From: Hexactinellida sp. DTS-2022
Taxonomy: Eukaryota; Porifera; Hexactinellida
Assembly (NCBI GenBank): GCA_028753945.1
Contig: JAPNXP010000010.1
Span: 2,607,042-2,671,041 of the forward strand
Direction of reading: 5' to 3'
DNA length: 64,000 bases
Part shown: piece after piece, positions 22,953 to 34,772 of the stretch
How the letters are laid out: every line of letters starts with the position of its first letter
How positions within the stretch are numbered: the stretch's first letter is position 1
The notes under the pieces: generated by a model
The model's database searches: none
Told to the model about the DNA's origin: nothing
The model's input: only the letters and a program-made list of their open reading frames with translations
Made by a program: the position numbers and the translations under genes

Positions 22953-24171
22953 GATTATATAAGACTTCCAACTACGAACCTTCTCGCTCGAGACAGAGTC
23001 TTCAGAGATCGTAGTGATCCTTTGGAATTCTATGATCTAGAATTGGTGCAGCGTTACCGCTTCTCAAGGTCAGCAATTTTAAGGATTAAAGAGATCATAG
23101 TTGATCATCTTAATTCAACTGATAGATCTCATGCTGCACATCCACGTGTACAAGTTTGTGTTGCTCTACAATTTTTTGCATCTGGGACTTTTCAGATAAT
23201 TTGTGGTGATGGAGTTCACGTGAGCCAACGCTCAGAATGCAGGTACATTAGAGCCGTTGCACTCGGACTACAATCGGTATATTCAAAGTTTATTAGCAAT
23301 GTCCGGTTCTGCTGACAAGGCTACGAATAAGTCCCAGTTTTATGAGCTCGCGAACCTACCCGGCGTTCTTGGACTTGTAGATGGAACACATGTTCGTATT
23401 CAAAAGCCTTCTGAAAACGAGGCTGATTATGTAAACAGACATTTCTACCACTCCATAAATGTTCAAGCTCTCTGTCTACCTGATGGTAGATTTTCCGACG
23501 TATTGGCAAGATCCCCTGGTTCAGTACATGACTCACGTATTTGGAAGCTCTCTCAGGTTGGAACATATGCGGAGAATAACTTCTTGGTTGGAGAGCATAT
23601 CTTAGGTGATAGCGGGTATATGCTGAAATCCTATTTATTAACTCCATACCGGCAACCTGCTTCAAATGTCCAAGAGAATTATAATTATTCCCACAAAAAA
23701 ACGCGTGTATTAATCGAGCAAACCTTTGGGAGGTGGAAGAGAAGATTTCATTGCCTTCACGGAGAGATCCGCATGGCTCCAGATAAAAGTCTGCACTATT
23801 ATTCTCGCATGTGCTGTTCTTCATAATATGGCTATTGTTTGGAAGCAACCCATTTTGGAAGATTCCATTATTGATCATCATACAAGTACAGTTCAAACCG
23901 GTTTTTTCTAACCATTTCTTTTCAGATAAAAATAGTAAGAAAAAACCGATGAAAAATACAGTATAGTTGGAATTTCTTACAAAAGATTGCATTACTAATA
24001 GTTAGAATAAACCGATACTAATAGTTAGAATAAACCGATAAGTTAGAATAACCCGAGTTAGAATAAACCGGTTTCGACTGTATGATGGATGAACCGTTCG
24101 CATTTGAGGAAACTGGGCATTTTGCTGCAAAACACTATAGGGATCAGTTTGTTATTCATAACTTTAGTTGA
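22953..24171 (+). pseudogene. PIF/Harbinger DDE transposase (HARBI1-like)
   Basis: The protein would be about 335 residues after an AG acceptor at 22951-22952. In order: RYRFSRSAILRIKEI and the DNA-binding region VALQFFASGTFQ, VSQRSE; then LVDGTHVRIQKP (first Asp), SVHDSRIW, GDSGYMLKSYLLTPY (second Asp), and VLIEQTFGRWKRRF (Glu). The catalytic triad is present. Two frame changes (near 23255 and 23775) and the MITE at 23889-24080 break it. The C-terminus (DEPFAFEETGHFAAKHYRDQ) is recognisable beyond the MITE, ending at 24171. HARBI1-type transposases need the partner Myb-like protein for nuclear entry and DNA binding; that gene follows downstream. Confidence 0.88.
23889..24080. mobile_element. 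Pogo/mariner-type MITE in the Harbinger transposase
   Basis: Tips CAGTTCAAACCGGTTTTTTC and ATAAACCGGTTTCGACTG are inverted; TA flanks both sides (23887-23888, 24081-24082). Repeats of GTTAGAATAAACCGATA fill the right half. A related truncated copy is at 42895-43030. The transposase reading frame resumes in phase across the insertion, confirming the target duplication. Confidence 0.88.
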
Positions 24172-24471
24172 ATTAAGATTGTATTTAAGCGCTACTATAC
24201 AACTAATATAATTTATATATCAAAGAGCATAAGTTGTATAAAATGCATTCATCACGTAAAGATTAAACAAAACATATAAACAACAAGTGCTTTGTATATT
24301 CTAACATGAAACAGTTCACTAAAACAAAATATTAACATATCAACATCAAAATTTCTGCGTCATTTGCGTTACGAAAATAAACAGTGTCATTAATGATTTC
24401 GTAAGTCGGCCTCCTCCCGTATATATAAATAGCTGCTGAGTACTTGCAATAAGTTTACAATACCGAAAAAA

Positions 24472-26637
24472 ATGGACCATAACCGCAAAACAAAATGTAG
24501 CAGAGAAGAAGAATGCAGTCTCATTAATGAAATTGAATCAGCAGGTGAGATTTTGAAAGGCTCAGGAAATAGTGCTGACAAAAACAAAAACAAAAAACAA
24601 ATCTGGAGAGACATTGCAGTCAAACTTAATTCAGCTTATGGCAATGGTAGAGCTGTAGAAGATGTGAAAAAAAAATGGACCAACCTTAAGCTAAACGCCA
24701 AGCATAAAATTGATGCAAGCTTTAGCGGTATTCCCCGGACGAAAATTTGTCGGTTAAGTAAGAAAAATAAATTTATCCCGAAATATTTTTTCTTTGCCAA
24801 ACAGTAGTGACGGACAATATATATATAGTTTGCACAAAGTTTTAACACTTTTCCATCCTTTTTTTCAGAGATATGACCTATTGGTCAATCAGTCGATAGG
24901 ATTTCACCGTTTCTATCGACTGTCCGTGGTTCATTATCCAATATTGGAAAGACTGGAGTCAACATAACTTTTTCCATGGTTTGTCAGACAAAAATAATCA
25001 ACAATTGATCAAAAAAAATAGTTAAAAGGTGAAAATATGAAGTTTTATGGCCTATATCCTAATCGAGGGTACGTTTTCTTGTGCATTTTTTCTCAAACAC
25101 CCGAGGTGCTAGGATCAATGATTACGTCTCAAAATGCTCGCAATACCCGACTTCCTATCCGTCAATAATACTTTTCGTGACCCTAACACGCACCGTTTTC
25201 AAAATGATCCATATATGGGCATCTAATGTGCCCATTTTTTATGACGCAGCAAATTTCCTCTCTCCTTAAGTGTAGACGCTAGAGCTTAGGTCTAAATATC
25301 TAATCACATCAATATCCCATTTCAAACTCATTGGAAGAACAAATGAGACCATTATCCAAAAGGCTACAATTCTATAAATTCCCATGCCCATATATGGTGG
25401 TGTCATTTCTGTCATGTGACCATAAGATTGAAATCAAAAAAGTAGCTAGAGCTTAGCTCTAACTTTCCAGTCATATCAATGATCCATTTTAATCAATACC
25501 CGAAAACTATTAGGGATATATTCCCAAAGTTTCCGAAATAATAATAATGAAAAACTTTGTAAGCTTCTTTCTCAGAATATTATTGTTGACCATAGTGACG
25601 TAGACGGGGGACATCACTGGGACCAGAAAAGTGTACTTAGAGTTCTGAAAATTTTCGCACATATTATTATAGTGTTTTTGAACTGATCGGCCACTACGAA
25701 TCCTAAATTTCAAATTTTACACCCGCCTGTGCTTGTTAAAACTTGGATTAGCGGATAAATCCATGGTATTTCTGGCAAATTTGGTAAAATCAATGAAAAA
25801 ACCCAAGCCAGTTATCTGAATTGATTAGTGAGCTATCTAAGTAATTTCATTAGACTCTAAACTAGTTGTATAGGCTTTACTGAAGTTAGTAAGATAAATT
25901 GATTATGAATCCATACTAATTGAAACTATGTTACCCCCTATGAAGCTCAAAAACGTGATTCTAAAAATATCTCAATACTTCAATCAAAACAAAGGCTTCA
26001 ATCAATTTCATAGTTCTAGTTGCTCAATTTATTCTTCCTATTTTGGGGTTTAGATAAACTTAAGCATAAGCTCTGGATTCTACCCATATAAAAGGCATAT
26101 TTCGTCCGGGGAATACCGTTGGGGAAGCCAGAAAGACTTGGGGGGGGGGGGGTATAAACACTGCTGGACATGTCGAAGACGAAGACATACTCATTATATC
26201 AGCAGATAGAGGTATTTCTGACTCTGCAGACCGGGTAACAGAGATGTTTCAAAACACCCCTGCTTTTAGTGGAATTCAGGTGCTGTTGATTTTTCCAAGC
26301 ACCAGCTGGGAACAATGAAATCCCAATACGCGTAGCATCAAATAGCTTAACAGCATCAACAGAGGGTCCCGTTGAATTTGAAGGAAGTCCAATTTTAGAG
26401 TCTCCAGAAGTTGAAATCCCGACATATAAGCCATCGAAGAAAAGTCGGAAGAGGAGGCGAACTGTTGATAACCAAGATGATTCGGTCGAGTTATTGAGTG
26501 CTGCAGACTTACTTCCATTACAGCAGGCAGTTTTGTATCAACAGATGGCTGTATTCTAAGCACAGCTTCAGTTGATAGAAGAGCAGAGGGAGTATTATAG
26601 ATTGAAACGTCTAAGACTGATGGAAAAAATTATGTAA
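24472..26637 (+). pseudogene. Harbinger Myb/SANT-like protein, split by an insertion
   Basis: The 5' part (24472-24724) encodes a trihelix/Myb-like DNA-binding domain: KCSREEECSLINEIESAG, KQIWRDIAVKLNSAYG and VEDVKKKWTNLKLNAKHKI. The 3' part (26122-26637) starts with the expected basic-Gly linker (ARKTWGGG), then FQNTPAFSGIQ, a basic KPSKKSRKRRR cluster and a C-terminal coiled coil ending EEQREYYRLKRLRLMEKIM. The 1.4-kb element at 24725-26118 separates them. Other damage: a run of 14 G near 26140, a frame change near 26279 and a stop near 26558. Its role would be to bring the transposase to the element ends. Confidence 0.82.
24725..26118 (+). mobile_element. GGTATTCCC-family element, copy A (best copy)
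   Basis: TIRs CGGTATTCCCCGGACGAAA and its complement; TTA on the left and TTG on the right form a 3-bp target duplication. About 1.39 kb, no transposase. Related copies are B (19633-21293), C (18104-18565) and D (6290-7408). It split the Harbinger Myb-like gene, so it moved after that element arrived. Confidence 0.88.
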
Positions 26638-27091
26638 ATGATTTCCAACAGTCATATGAATAAATATATAAAACCCTTTCTCTATGGTAATGCATATTTG
26701 TACTAGTATTACATTTAAAACAATGTAGGTATGTTTATTCATACAATTAGTAATATTCTGCTACGAATTATATCATGTGATTACACACAATACCAGAAAC
26801 CTTTCAAAAATATTTAACGTTTATCTGAAAGTCTAATATTCAATCAGTAAATGTTCGATAGAAGTAAATTTGAACAACGTTTATGAAATAATTAGTGAAA
26901 ATTGAATCAAATACAATACTTAAGACACCTCTCTAAGTAGCTTAAAGTTCGGTCTTAAGATCGGTCTTAAGATCGAACTTAAATCTTAGTGAATACCGAT
27001 CTTAGTGAATACGACTTAAGATCGAACTTAAGACTTAAGCACTAAGATCAATCTTAGTTCGATCTTAAGTTCTTAGTGAATACGGCCGCTG

Positions 27092-28274
27092 ATTTTTGAG
27101 AATTTTAATTGGAAATCTATTAATCCTATTACCCTGAAAATTCATAGGGAATCTTAATCATATCATTTGCAATAATTGCAAGCATTTTCAGTATCAACAA
27201 ATATCTTCATGTTATGCTCAGGACAGTGGAGGTGAGAAAAAGTACAAAATTTGGTACCTTTTGGACGAGTTATCACGAATGTCCTCGCTGTTGAGAAATT
27301 AGCAATCTAATACACCCTTAGACAGCTAGCATTTCTAATTCTAGTTTCTATAAACAGCCACAAGAGTTTTTGGAACTTCCGGTTATATAGTTTTAATGGG
27401 TAGCCTTATGTAACACTATTGAATCGCATTCCTAAAATATTTGCTAAGTGATTTTGAATTTAAATCCTATATACTTAGATGTTCTATTAATTAAGTCAGT
27501 TAGAGATAGTTAAGAACATTGAGATAATCACTATGTAGATCAATCTATTTTTTTATTTTTGAGGATATTACGCTTAAACAATTCGAAGATTGAATAAGAC
27601 GGTAACAAGCTGGTGAAATACCATGAACCTTAAGGATGCTTCGGAGGAAGTTTACATTAGCGACACGAGATAATTCTATATTTTGTCATTTTCTAAGTAG
27701 TTAAGGAGTTTTCATCCTCATTTAATGACACCGAGCGTCACGTCATACTTCAAATGGACGAAGTACACATACGTGAGGATAAAATAATAGGCTCTATTGA
27801 CCATCCGGAAATCCACCTACAATTGTGTTTTCTATGATGGTATCTAGTTTTATGACAAGATTTTCTACAATTGTACATCTAGTCCTCTCGGTTCTAGCTC
27901 TGCTACGACCCTTTTCCCCATTGTTAGAAAAACTATCTCTGATGTAACAAGGGCGGGATGCCCGGTAGGGCTGGTGCGGCGAGCGCCGTACCACTTTTCC
28001 GGATGGCCAGCTTTACTCGACCACCTATATCTGTTCGAAATTCACAATTCATTGATAATTTAATGATTTAATAATTGCCGGATCACATTCAAATACCTGT
28101 CCAGCTTCCCCGCACCACATATGATTATCTGGTGCGGCGTCGCCGGACCACTTTCGAATACTGTAAAATTCTCCGTCGTCCCATTATTCGAAAGGACGTG
28201 CCGTCCCTGTGTAAAATATATGTTAACGCAATATGCACTGATAACTACCCACTAAATTACAGTTTATTTACACT
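27092..28274. other. Noncoding, with a GC-richer duplicated motif
   Basis: Mostly AT-rich. Around 27960-28165 GGTGCGGCG...CCGG...CCACTTTTC occurs twice about 140 bp apart, suggesting a degraded small element. Short frames at 27794-27994 and 28075-28299 have no recognisable domain. Confidence 0.35.
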
Positions 28275-28616
28275 TTTTCAGCAGATCAAAAATCTCTGAT
28301 ACCCATAGTCGAACATCCATGTGATCCAATCAGAAATCTAATTATATTCTTTGACATCGTGCATATTATTAAGTCTGTTAGGAACAATTGGCTCAATTTG
28401 AAAGACTATCAAAAGGTCTTTATCTTCCCAAAATTTACTGAATGCAAACCCCAGGACTACACATATACCGAAAATTTACCTCCTAATAACCTCAGAGATT
28501 CCATAAATACATCAGAACTTGCTTTCGATACCAGTTCATTTTCTAATTCCATGTACCCTACCATATGCTATTCAGCCTTTGAGGTCATAAGAACTTCATT
28601 CAATTCGGATAAGTGA
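28275..28616 (+). pseudogene. P-element/THAP9-type transposase fragment
   Basis: Encodes FFDIVHIIKSVRNNWLNLK followed by FIFPKFTEC, the conserved FDxVHxxKxxRNNWLN motif of P-element transposases that contains a catalytic Asp. The RNase H remainder is not recognisable downstream. A second, longer P-like relic lies at 52310-54820. Confidence 0.72.
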
Positions 28617-29164
28617 AATTTATTCGAGCGTGCTAGCACAGTGGGCTATTATGGTGCATTAGCAAAAATTACCACATTAAAACGTTGTGAAACTAAGAAT
28701 TATAATGTACTAGTATTGAAGCGTGATGATAGTAAGCAACTATAACTGAATTGAATCAAATTTAATTCCAGTTCGGTAGCTGCATTTATCAATCTCATTA
28801 TGTTCAAAATTTGGAAAAATGTAATGTTCTACGTTTCAAAAAATTTCAGATTTAACCAATTATTGCGTATACTTTTCAATATAAAGACAAAATCAAATGT
28901 AAGAATGTGAGATCTATTTTCATCAAAAGGGTAGGGTACTCTAGTTTCCACAGAGAGTATACAATTTAAACAAGTTTACATTCAATGAGTAGTTATCGGT
29001 AGAAATTATTTCTCCTTTAAACCACAATGCTCAATATCGATTAGACAAGAGATGATAGTGGGAAAGTTTTTATTAGCAGAGATAGATGCAGATGGAACAA
29101 ACGGGTAGTATAATACCATTCCCTATGCAAACTAGACACCATTATCGCGAATACAGTTCTCGTC
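28617..29164. other. Noncoding stretch
   Basis: AT-rich with no supported gene, repeat or transposon end. Confidence 0.4.
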
Positions 29165-30174
29165 GGGTCCTCAGGCTTCAATTTGGTGCAAATATTTCCC
29201 CCCATTTATAAGCAATATCAGATTCAACATGTATTTAATCCATTTTAAAGATAAAGCAAAATCTTCGTTGTGCTGGTATTCGTGTTGAAGTCCTTCCGCT
29301 TGAATTTTCCGGAAAATATTCTGTGTCAAATGGAAAAAAACAGCCTTTGACAAGGGTATTTGGCCAGAACTGTGAAAATGCATTTGCTGCTGCCTTTTCG
29401 AAGTCCATTAGCAAGTGCATTGGGTGAGCATGTGGACAGAGTTGATTTAGTGCTTCCCACATTTTCATATATGTTTCTTGGGATTTATTTGGAAAAGTGC
29501 GAATAAACTAGGTAGGAGATGGCCATCTTCTAACGGTGTAGGCCCACTTTTCAATCCATGAATGCAATAGACTTGCTCAAAAAGTAATGGTGCGGTCTTA
29601 AAGGTACCATCTACCAACCAAATCTGTGACAATTCCAGTATTTCAATGTTTTTTGAGTCCTAAAAATTAGAATTCTTCTCTCTTCTGGACCAGAATCATA
29701 TAGAAGGAATGTTTCATTCTTGGCAGTTTTCATTAAATCCATCGGAATTTCAAGTTCGACTAAACTTTCGGGTTGGACTGGAACGGAATTTGCTTTTCTT
29801 CTTTCGCGTTGAATTGTCCTCTTCAAGCTATTTAGTTTGGGTAACTTAGCAGCGGTTCCATCGGAACACCTTCGCCAACTATATGATGGCTACTGTCCTG
29901 AGTCTGTGCAGCTTTTCTTTTGATTCCTGCTTTAGTTTCCAGACAGAGAATCTTCCGCATGTCAGGCCCATGAAGATGCTCATTTAATTCGTTTTAGTAT
30001 TTCCATAACTTGGGTATGAAGTCTCGCTTTGCACTCTTTTCTTCTTTCACATTGCCAATAAGTAATTTCGCCCAAAATTTTATGTTTGTCAAATAGATAT
30101 CCGTTCTCCTCGAGTTTATTTCCTCCTCTACTTGACTTGATTAACCGAAATGTAGTACCAACGTTTTCCGCCAT
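29165..30174 (-). pseudogene. FLYWCH-MULE transposase relic
   Basis: Reading from 30174 downward: a FLYWCH zinc finger (GNKLEENGYLFDKHK, TYWQCERRKECKARLHT), a linker (LKRTIQRERRKANS, ETFLLYDSGPEERRILIF), then WLVDGTFKTAPLLFEQVY (first Asp), HLLMDFEKAAANAFSQFWP (second Asp) and KGCFFHLTQNIFRKIQ in an alternative frame. Several frame changes separate these parts, and the catalytic Glu region is missing. The FLYWCH plus MULE architecture is common in insect and other invertebrate genomes. Confidence 0.82.
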
Positions 30175-30712
30175 CAATTTCAAAGAAAAATATTGTGTCA
30201 CACACGAAATAGTTACCCATATATATAAATACACACATACACATGTGTTGAATTAACACTAAATCGAATTATACTACTACTAAATAACAACTATTCTAAT
30301 GAGCAACTGTTTCGAATTCTCACTGTTTGGTATGATTTCAGATTCGGTATCAAACTGTCGCGTCTCGAAATGTCGGTATCCCCGAAATTCTACCTGTTAT
30401 GAACTCTTTTAATATCGAACTCCGCTTATAACGAAATGAAACCACGGTCCCGAGCACTTCGTTATAACGGGAGTTGACTGTATGTTTTTTGGAAGAGGAA
30501 TATGTTATGTATGTGAGTGAACTAGAATCAGAGACAGATTTTAAGGAGATTTCATGCAGTATAGATTCAATTTGTCGAATAACATTAATTGAATTAACTG
30601 AAGGGGGAATACTTTGTCCATGGAACCAGGCGGATACAGATAAAAAATTATTTACTTCCAAAAATAAATTGACAGAAACAGTCCTATCAACCATGTTGGG
30701 TTGAATGAACTG

Positions 30713-30770
30713 GGCCCGTATTCACTAAGATTACTTAGTACTTAAGTACTAAGTTCGTACTTAAGTAAGA
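30713..30770. mobile_element. Solitary Harbinger-like terminus
   Basis: GGGCCCGTATTCACTAAG followed by TTACTTAGTACTTAAGTAC resembles the TIR of the element at 22449-27088 in layout but differs in sequence. The matching end was not found nearby. Just before it, 30455-30479 (CGTTATAACGGGAGTTGACT) is a separate pogo-like tip. Confidence 0.5.
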
Positions 30771-30993
30771 AATTGAATTATATTTATTCAATTTTATTTA
30801 ATAGCATAGCATATTAGTGTATGGAATGCTATTGTAATAGCTTGCTATATTCTTAAAAATCTTTTTTCCAAGTTCCTGTGATTTGCGAGCTTGCGAAAAA
30901 CAGAAACGTTTAGAAAACAACAACCAATAGAAATACATTTTGAAAAATAGTATGATGGACAACAAGGAAGCAAGCAGGGAACTGCGCAGTCTC

Positions 30994-31263
30994 TCAACTT
31001 GGGCTTGGCACGAGGTATTCAGTGTAAGTTCCGTCTCCAATGGGAACCTTGTGATAAATTTCGACATCTTCTTTCCGAAAATGCTTCACGCATACGCAGG
31101 GGCGCGGCACAGTTGGTATTTTTAGGGGTGTAAGTGGAAATAGGAAAACTATGCCAGATAGACTCCAATGAAGTATTATTGACATATAGGATATTGGTAG
31201 CAGCAAACTGATTGGCATCATCAAAAATGATGTACGTAGTCTCCTAAACGTAGTTCTAGACAA
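30994..31263 (-). pseudogene. Possible THAP-domain fragment
   Basis: PRPCVCVKHFRKEDVEIYHK, then VPIGDGTYTEYLV, resembles the second half of a THAP zinc finger (C-x2-H followed by F..DD). The N-terminal half (C-x2-4-C) is not evident. It could belong to a P or Harbinger relic; the Harbinger-like end at 30713 is close. Confidence 0.4.
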
Positions 31264-32094
31264 TTCATGTTAATTCTGTCAGAAATTATATTTAGGTTTG
31301 TTAATTAACAAAATTTTTATTGTTTACCATGGATTATTGATTATATTTCTTGAACAAGGTCTAATTTTTTCAAAAATCCTAATATATATGGTTCAAAGTT
31401 ATTAAGTGACCCACGTCGCGCTTTTTCGCGCATTTAGAAACATGTTTATAATATCGTATAATTTCCGTTAGCCACATCCCATAATCAATTTATACTGAAA
31501 TGTTATTATGATATCTATTATATATATATTTAAACCATGTATATCAGAATCTCAAGAACAGTGTTCTCAAAATCTTCATTGAAGCCTTGTAACTTTATTT
31601 AACCATAGTTGCATTATACGTAACGTATAACGTATATATGGTCCATTATACGCTCCCCGAACGTATAACCTATAATCGTATAATGCATCTATGTCTTTAA
31701 CTGCAAAATGGAAATTCCAATTGTCAAAAATCTAATACTTTGAATAGTCACAACAACCAAAATATTTCTTAGATCAGAATGAAATTATGCATTAATGATT
31801 ACTGGGTTATTTGATATTCTGAATTCAGTGGTAACCACGAATTCAAGTTTCAAGAGAAGATACTTTTATTCTATTTCCACCAAGATTACCACTGTGGGGC
31901 CAGGTGGGGCCTGTGCCCCACTTGGATTTTATAGTGCCCTACTTAAATTAATGTTAGTGTTCCTTACCAGTGGTACCGCGCTAGCGCCGCCACTGTACAT
32001 ACGTGAACTACCTTGAGGTTATCTAAATTATCACGGTGCAGAGCCCGTATCCAAACTTGTCTGGTGGATATTCAGGCATCCTGAATATAGGAAC
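31264..32094. other. Noncoding with degraded MITE pieces
   Basis: CATTATACGTAACGTATA repeats around 31615-31690 form an AT palindrome. At 31890-31996 GGTGGGGCC...GCGCCGCCACTG resembles the hAT-like tip at the start of the window. No gene is supported. Confidence 0.4.
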
Positions 32095-32428
32095 CAGTAG
32101 CGTAGCCATATTTTTTATTCCAGATTACTTATATGGAGCTCAGTTACTGGTAACTGAACTGCCATATAAGGAAGTGTTTCAATTCTAAAAGACCCATAAG
32201 CTCAGAAATGATATTTAGACATAAATAAAAACCTACTTCAGTTACCAGTAACTCAGCTTCATATAAGTATTTGTTTTTATTCGGGAGGGGCCAAGGTAGT
32301 TCCAACCCCATAGTCCCTTGGGTTTTCCACTAATTTGGATATATATATACATAATTGTAACTAATGAGCAAATATTTCGGGGGGGGGGGGGGGCATGGCC
32401 CCCTTGGCCCCCCCTGGCTACGCCACTG
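32095..32428. mobile_element. hAT MITE, 334 bp
   Basis: Tips CAGTAGCGTAGCCAT and CTGGCTACGCCACTG, perfect 8-bp duplications ATAGGAAC (32087-32094, 32429-32436). Contains an inner inverted pair (CAGTTACTGGTAACTGA against CTTCAGTTACCAGTAACTC) and a 17-base G run near the right end. Confidence 0.92.
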
Positions 32429-32436
32429 ATAGGAAC

Positions 32437-33108
32437 TCTATCTTCTGGGCTGTAGTTACTTCAGCATCCGATGGCTGAGCAACTAATGGGGATAATGGAA
32501 ACGAATCTAATAGTTAGAAGTGAATAGGAACCGTAAGAGACAATAAAATAATACCTCCCAAGTTTGAGATGGTCCAAGCGGGTCACCCACCCCTGGCTAC
32601 ATACATTTTAGGGAGTGTGGACTCGTTTTGGAGCCTTTTTGGCATATTTCTGGTAGTTTCTATAGAAAAAGACAAGTCTTACAACCTATTTACTGGATAA
32701 GTGTAACTAAAATGAAAAAAAAGGGAACTATTTGGGTGTTTTAAGCGTGCTTAGTCTTAATACTGATCTCGTTTTATAGAATTGGGCTCCTGAAAATAAT
32801 TTATCCAATCCGGGTCAGCGGGTTTCGATGCTCAAATGCGGGTCACTTGGCAGCTATGGAAATGGTCAAAAAAATAAATAAAGAGAGGCTAATAATCATA
32901 AAAAAATAAAAAGTTACCATTTAGTAGCTAAAAAATGTGGTTCATTATAAATAGAAATATGGGTTGGTTAGTTAAATATTACGATCTATTAGTACATCCC
33001 TAGGCTAGGTCCACATTTTCAAGGTTACTGTTAGGCCTGAAATTGAGTAGGCTATGAGTAAGTGTAACTAACAAGTCACAGGTAAACATATTGAAAATGA
33101 ATGATATT
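32437..33108. other. Noncoding stretch
   Basis: AT-rich; no gene. The segment CCAAGCGGGTCACCCACC...GCGGGTCACTTGGCAGC (32575-32865) hints at one degraded inverted-repeat element. Confidence 0.35.
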
Positions 33109-33449
33109 CAGGGTTGGGTTCAAGTACAATTTACTTAAGTACTTCTGTAATTAAGTACATTTTTTGTGTACTTGTACTTGTACTTAAGTACTTTCACCAT
33201 TTTTCCGTTGTACTTGTACTTGATTACTTTCCTCAATTTTCTAAAGTACTTGCACTTGTACTTGAGTACTTGTTACTCGTGACTTTCTTATCATTAAATA
33301 TATTTCCAACACACATCATTGATGTTCCTCAAATCCCATCTCAAATAAAGTAGTGTTACTTAATACTTAGTATATTAGGAATTGTGTTCTTGTCAAGGAC
33401 TACTGCACTGCTAAATCAATTAAATAAATTTGGATGATACTATATAAAC

Positions 33450-33535
33450 TACGAGCCCTTCGGTCTCGGTCGCTTTGCGACAGATCGGTGCTACGCACCT
33501 CAAGTTAACGGCCGCTGAGCGGCCTTACTACTCAC
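33450..33535 (+). repeat. GAGCCCTTCGG hairpin motif, copy 1
   Basis: ACGAGCCCTTCGGTCTCGG, then GTCGCTTTGCGAC (5-bp stem, TTT loop) and GGCCGCTGAGCGGCC (6-bp stem). Shares order and spacing with four other copies. Confidence 0.75.
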
Positions 33536-33564
33536 ATTTTCTACCATGGAAATGGTAGATAGCT

Positions 33565-34560
33565 ATCTAATTTTCATTAATTTGTTTACCTATTTGTGTA
33601 AACAACAACAACAACAAATACTCATATTAGAATTTTATAAATGCGAAATTCGTGTTCAGCACACTTGTTTACTTATAATACCTATTGAAAGTTAACTTCT
33701 AGGTTGATTTTGAATTTTCATTAAATTGTTTAGCTATTTTAAGTAAACAACATAGGCGTAGGCTCCGGTAGGGTTGGTGAGGCCATGGACCTACCAATAA
33801 TTTGTCAAGAGCCATCATCTTCTATTAAGTATGATGCAAGTTAGCATAAATGGCCCTACCAATCCGGGCAATCCCCATCCCGAGTATACGCCCCTGAACA
33901 ACAACAACAAATATTCATATTATAAAATTTAAACGCTAAATTGGTGTTCAGCATACTTGTTTACCTATAATACCCGTTGAAAACTAACTTCTAGATTGAT
34001 TCATGAATTTTCATTAATTTGTTTACCTATTTTGTGTAAACAACAACAACAAATATTCATATTAGAAAATTTTAACCGCGAAAATCGTGTTCAGCATACT
34101 TGTTTACCAATAATACTCGTTAAAAACTAACTTCTAGGTTGATTCTGAATTTTATTAATTTGTTTACCTATTTTTTGTAAACAAAAACAAATATTCATAT
34201 TAGAAAATTTTAACCGCGAAAATCGTGTTCAGCATACTTGTTTACCTATAATATAATACTCGTTAAAAACTAACTTCTAGGTTGATTTTGAATTTTCATT
34301 AATTTGTTTACCTATTTTGTGTAAACAACAACAACAAATATTCATATGAGAAATTTATAAACGCGAAATTCGTGTTCGGCATACTTGTTTACCTATAATA
34401 CCCGTTGGAAGCTAACTTCTAGGTTGATTTTGAATTTCATTAATTTGTTTACCTATTTTTGTGTAAACAACAACAACAAATATTCATATTATAAATTTAT
34501 AAATGCGAAATTCGTGTTCAGCATACTTGTTTACCTATTATAACATTTGAAAGTTAGTTT
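33565..34560 (+). repeat. ~140-bp tandem array, six copies
   Basis: The unit contains CATTAATTTGTTTACCTATT, GTAAACAACAACAACAAATA, GCGAAATTCGTGTTCAGCA and CTTGTTTACCTATAATACC. Copies start near 33565, 33702, 33990, 34137, 34278 and 34421. The second is interrupted at 33750-33896 by a small element with GGCGTAGGCTCC...TATACGCCCCTG ends. The array is inside the hAT element, so it may move with it. Confidence 0.88.
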
Positions 34561-34647
34561 ATATCCCAATATTAATTGCGGTTTCTATTCCCCCATCACT
34601 TTAATATAATCCGGACAAACACACAAACAACAATCGAAATTTAATAA

Positions 34648-34772
34648 TACGAGCCCTTCGGTCTCGGTCGCTTCGCGACGGATCACTCTCTCACAAAGGT
34701 CGCTTCGCGTCCTTTGTTCGTTCGTATTAGACACTACGCAAAACAATTAACGGCCGCTTCGCGGCCTTACTC
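34648..34772 (+). repeat. GAGCCCTTCGG hairpin motif, copy 2 (most complete)
   Basis: ACGAGCCCTTCGGTCTCGG, GTCGCTTCGCGAC hairpin, GGATCACTC, a hairpin-like AAAGGTCGCTTCGCGTCCTT, TTAACGGCCGC, then GGCCGCTTCGCGGCC hairpin and TTACTC. Each stem is closed by a TTC loop. It directly follows GGACAAACACACAAACAAC and TTTAATAAT, as if at the end of another element. Confidence 0.8.

Larger units (their letters stand above)
22449..27088 (+). mobile_element. PIF/Harbinger transposon, two-gene, disrupted
   Basis: The TIRs begin CGGCCGTATTCACTAAGAAC and end in its complement, each followed by >100 bp of AACTTAAGATCG-type subterminal repeats. CTG flanks both ends (22446-22448, 27089-27091), a 3-bp target duplication. 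It carries the two genes typical of the superfamily: a DDE transposase (22953-24171) and a Myb/SANT-like DNA-binding protein (24472-26637), in the same direction. Each has been hit by a later insertion. Confidence 0.9.

Noticed and set aside
23321-23992. 223-codon minus-strand frame
   Set aside because: It is the antisense shadow of the Harbinger transposase, which has clear catalytic motifs on the plus strand.
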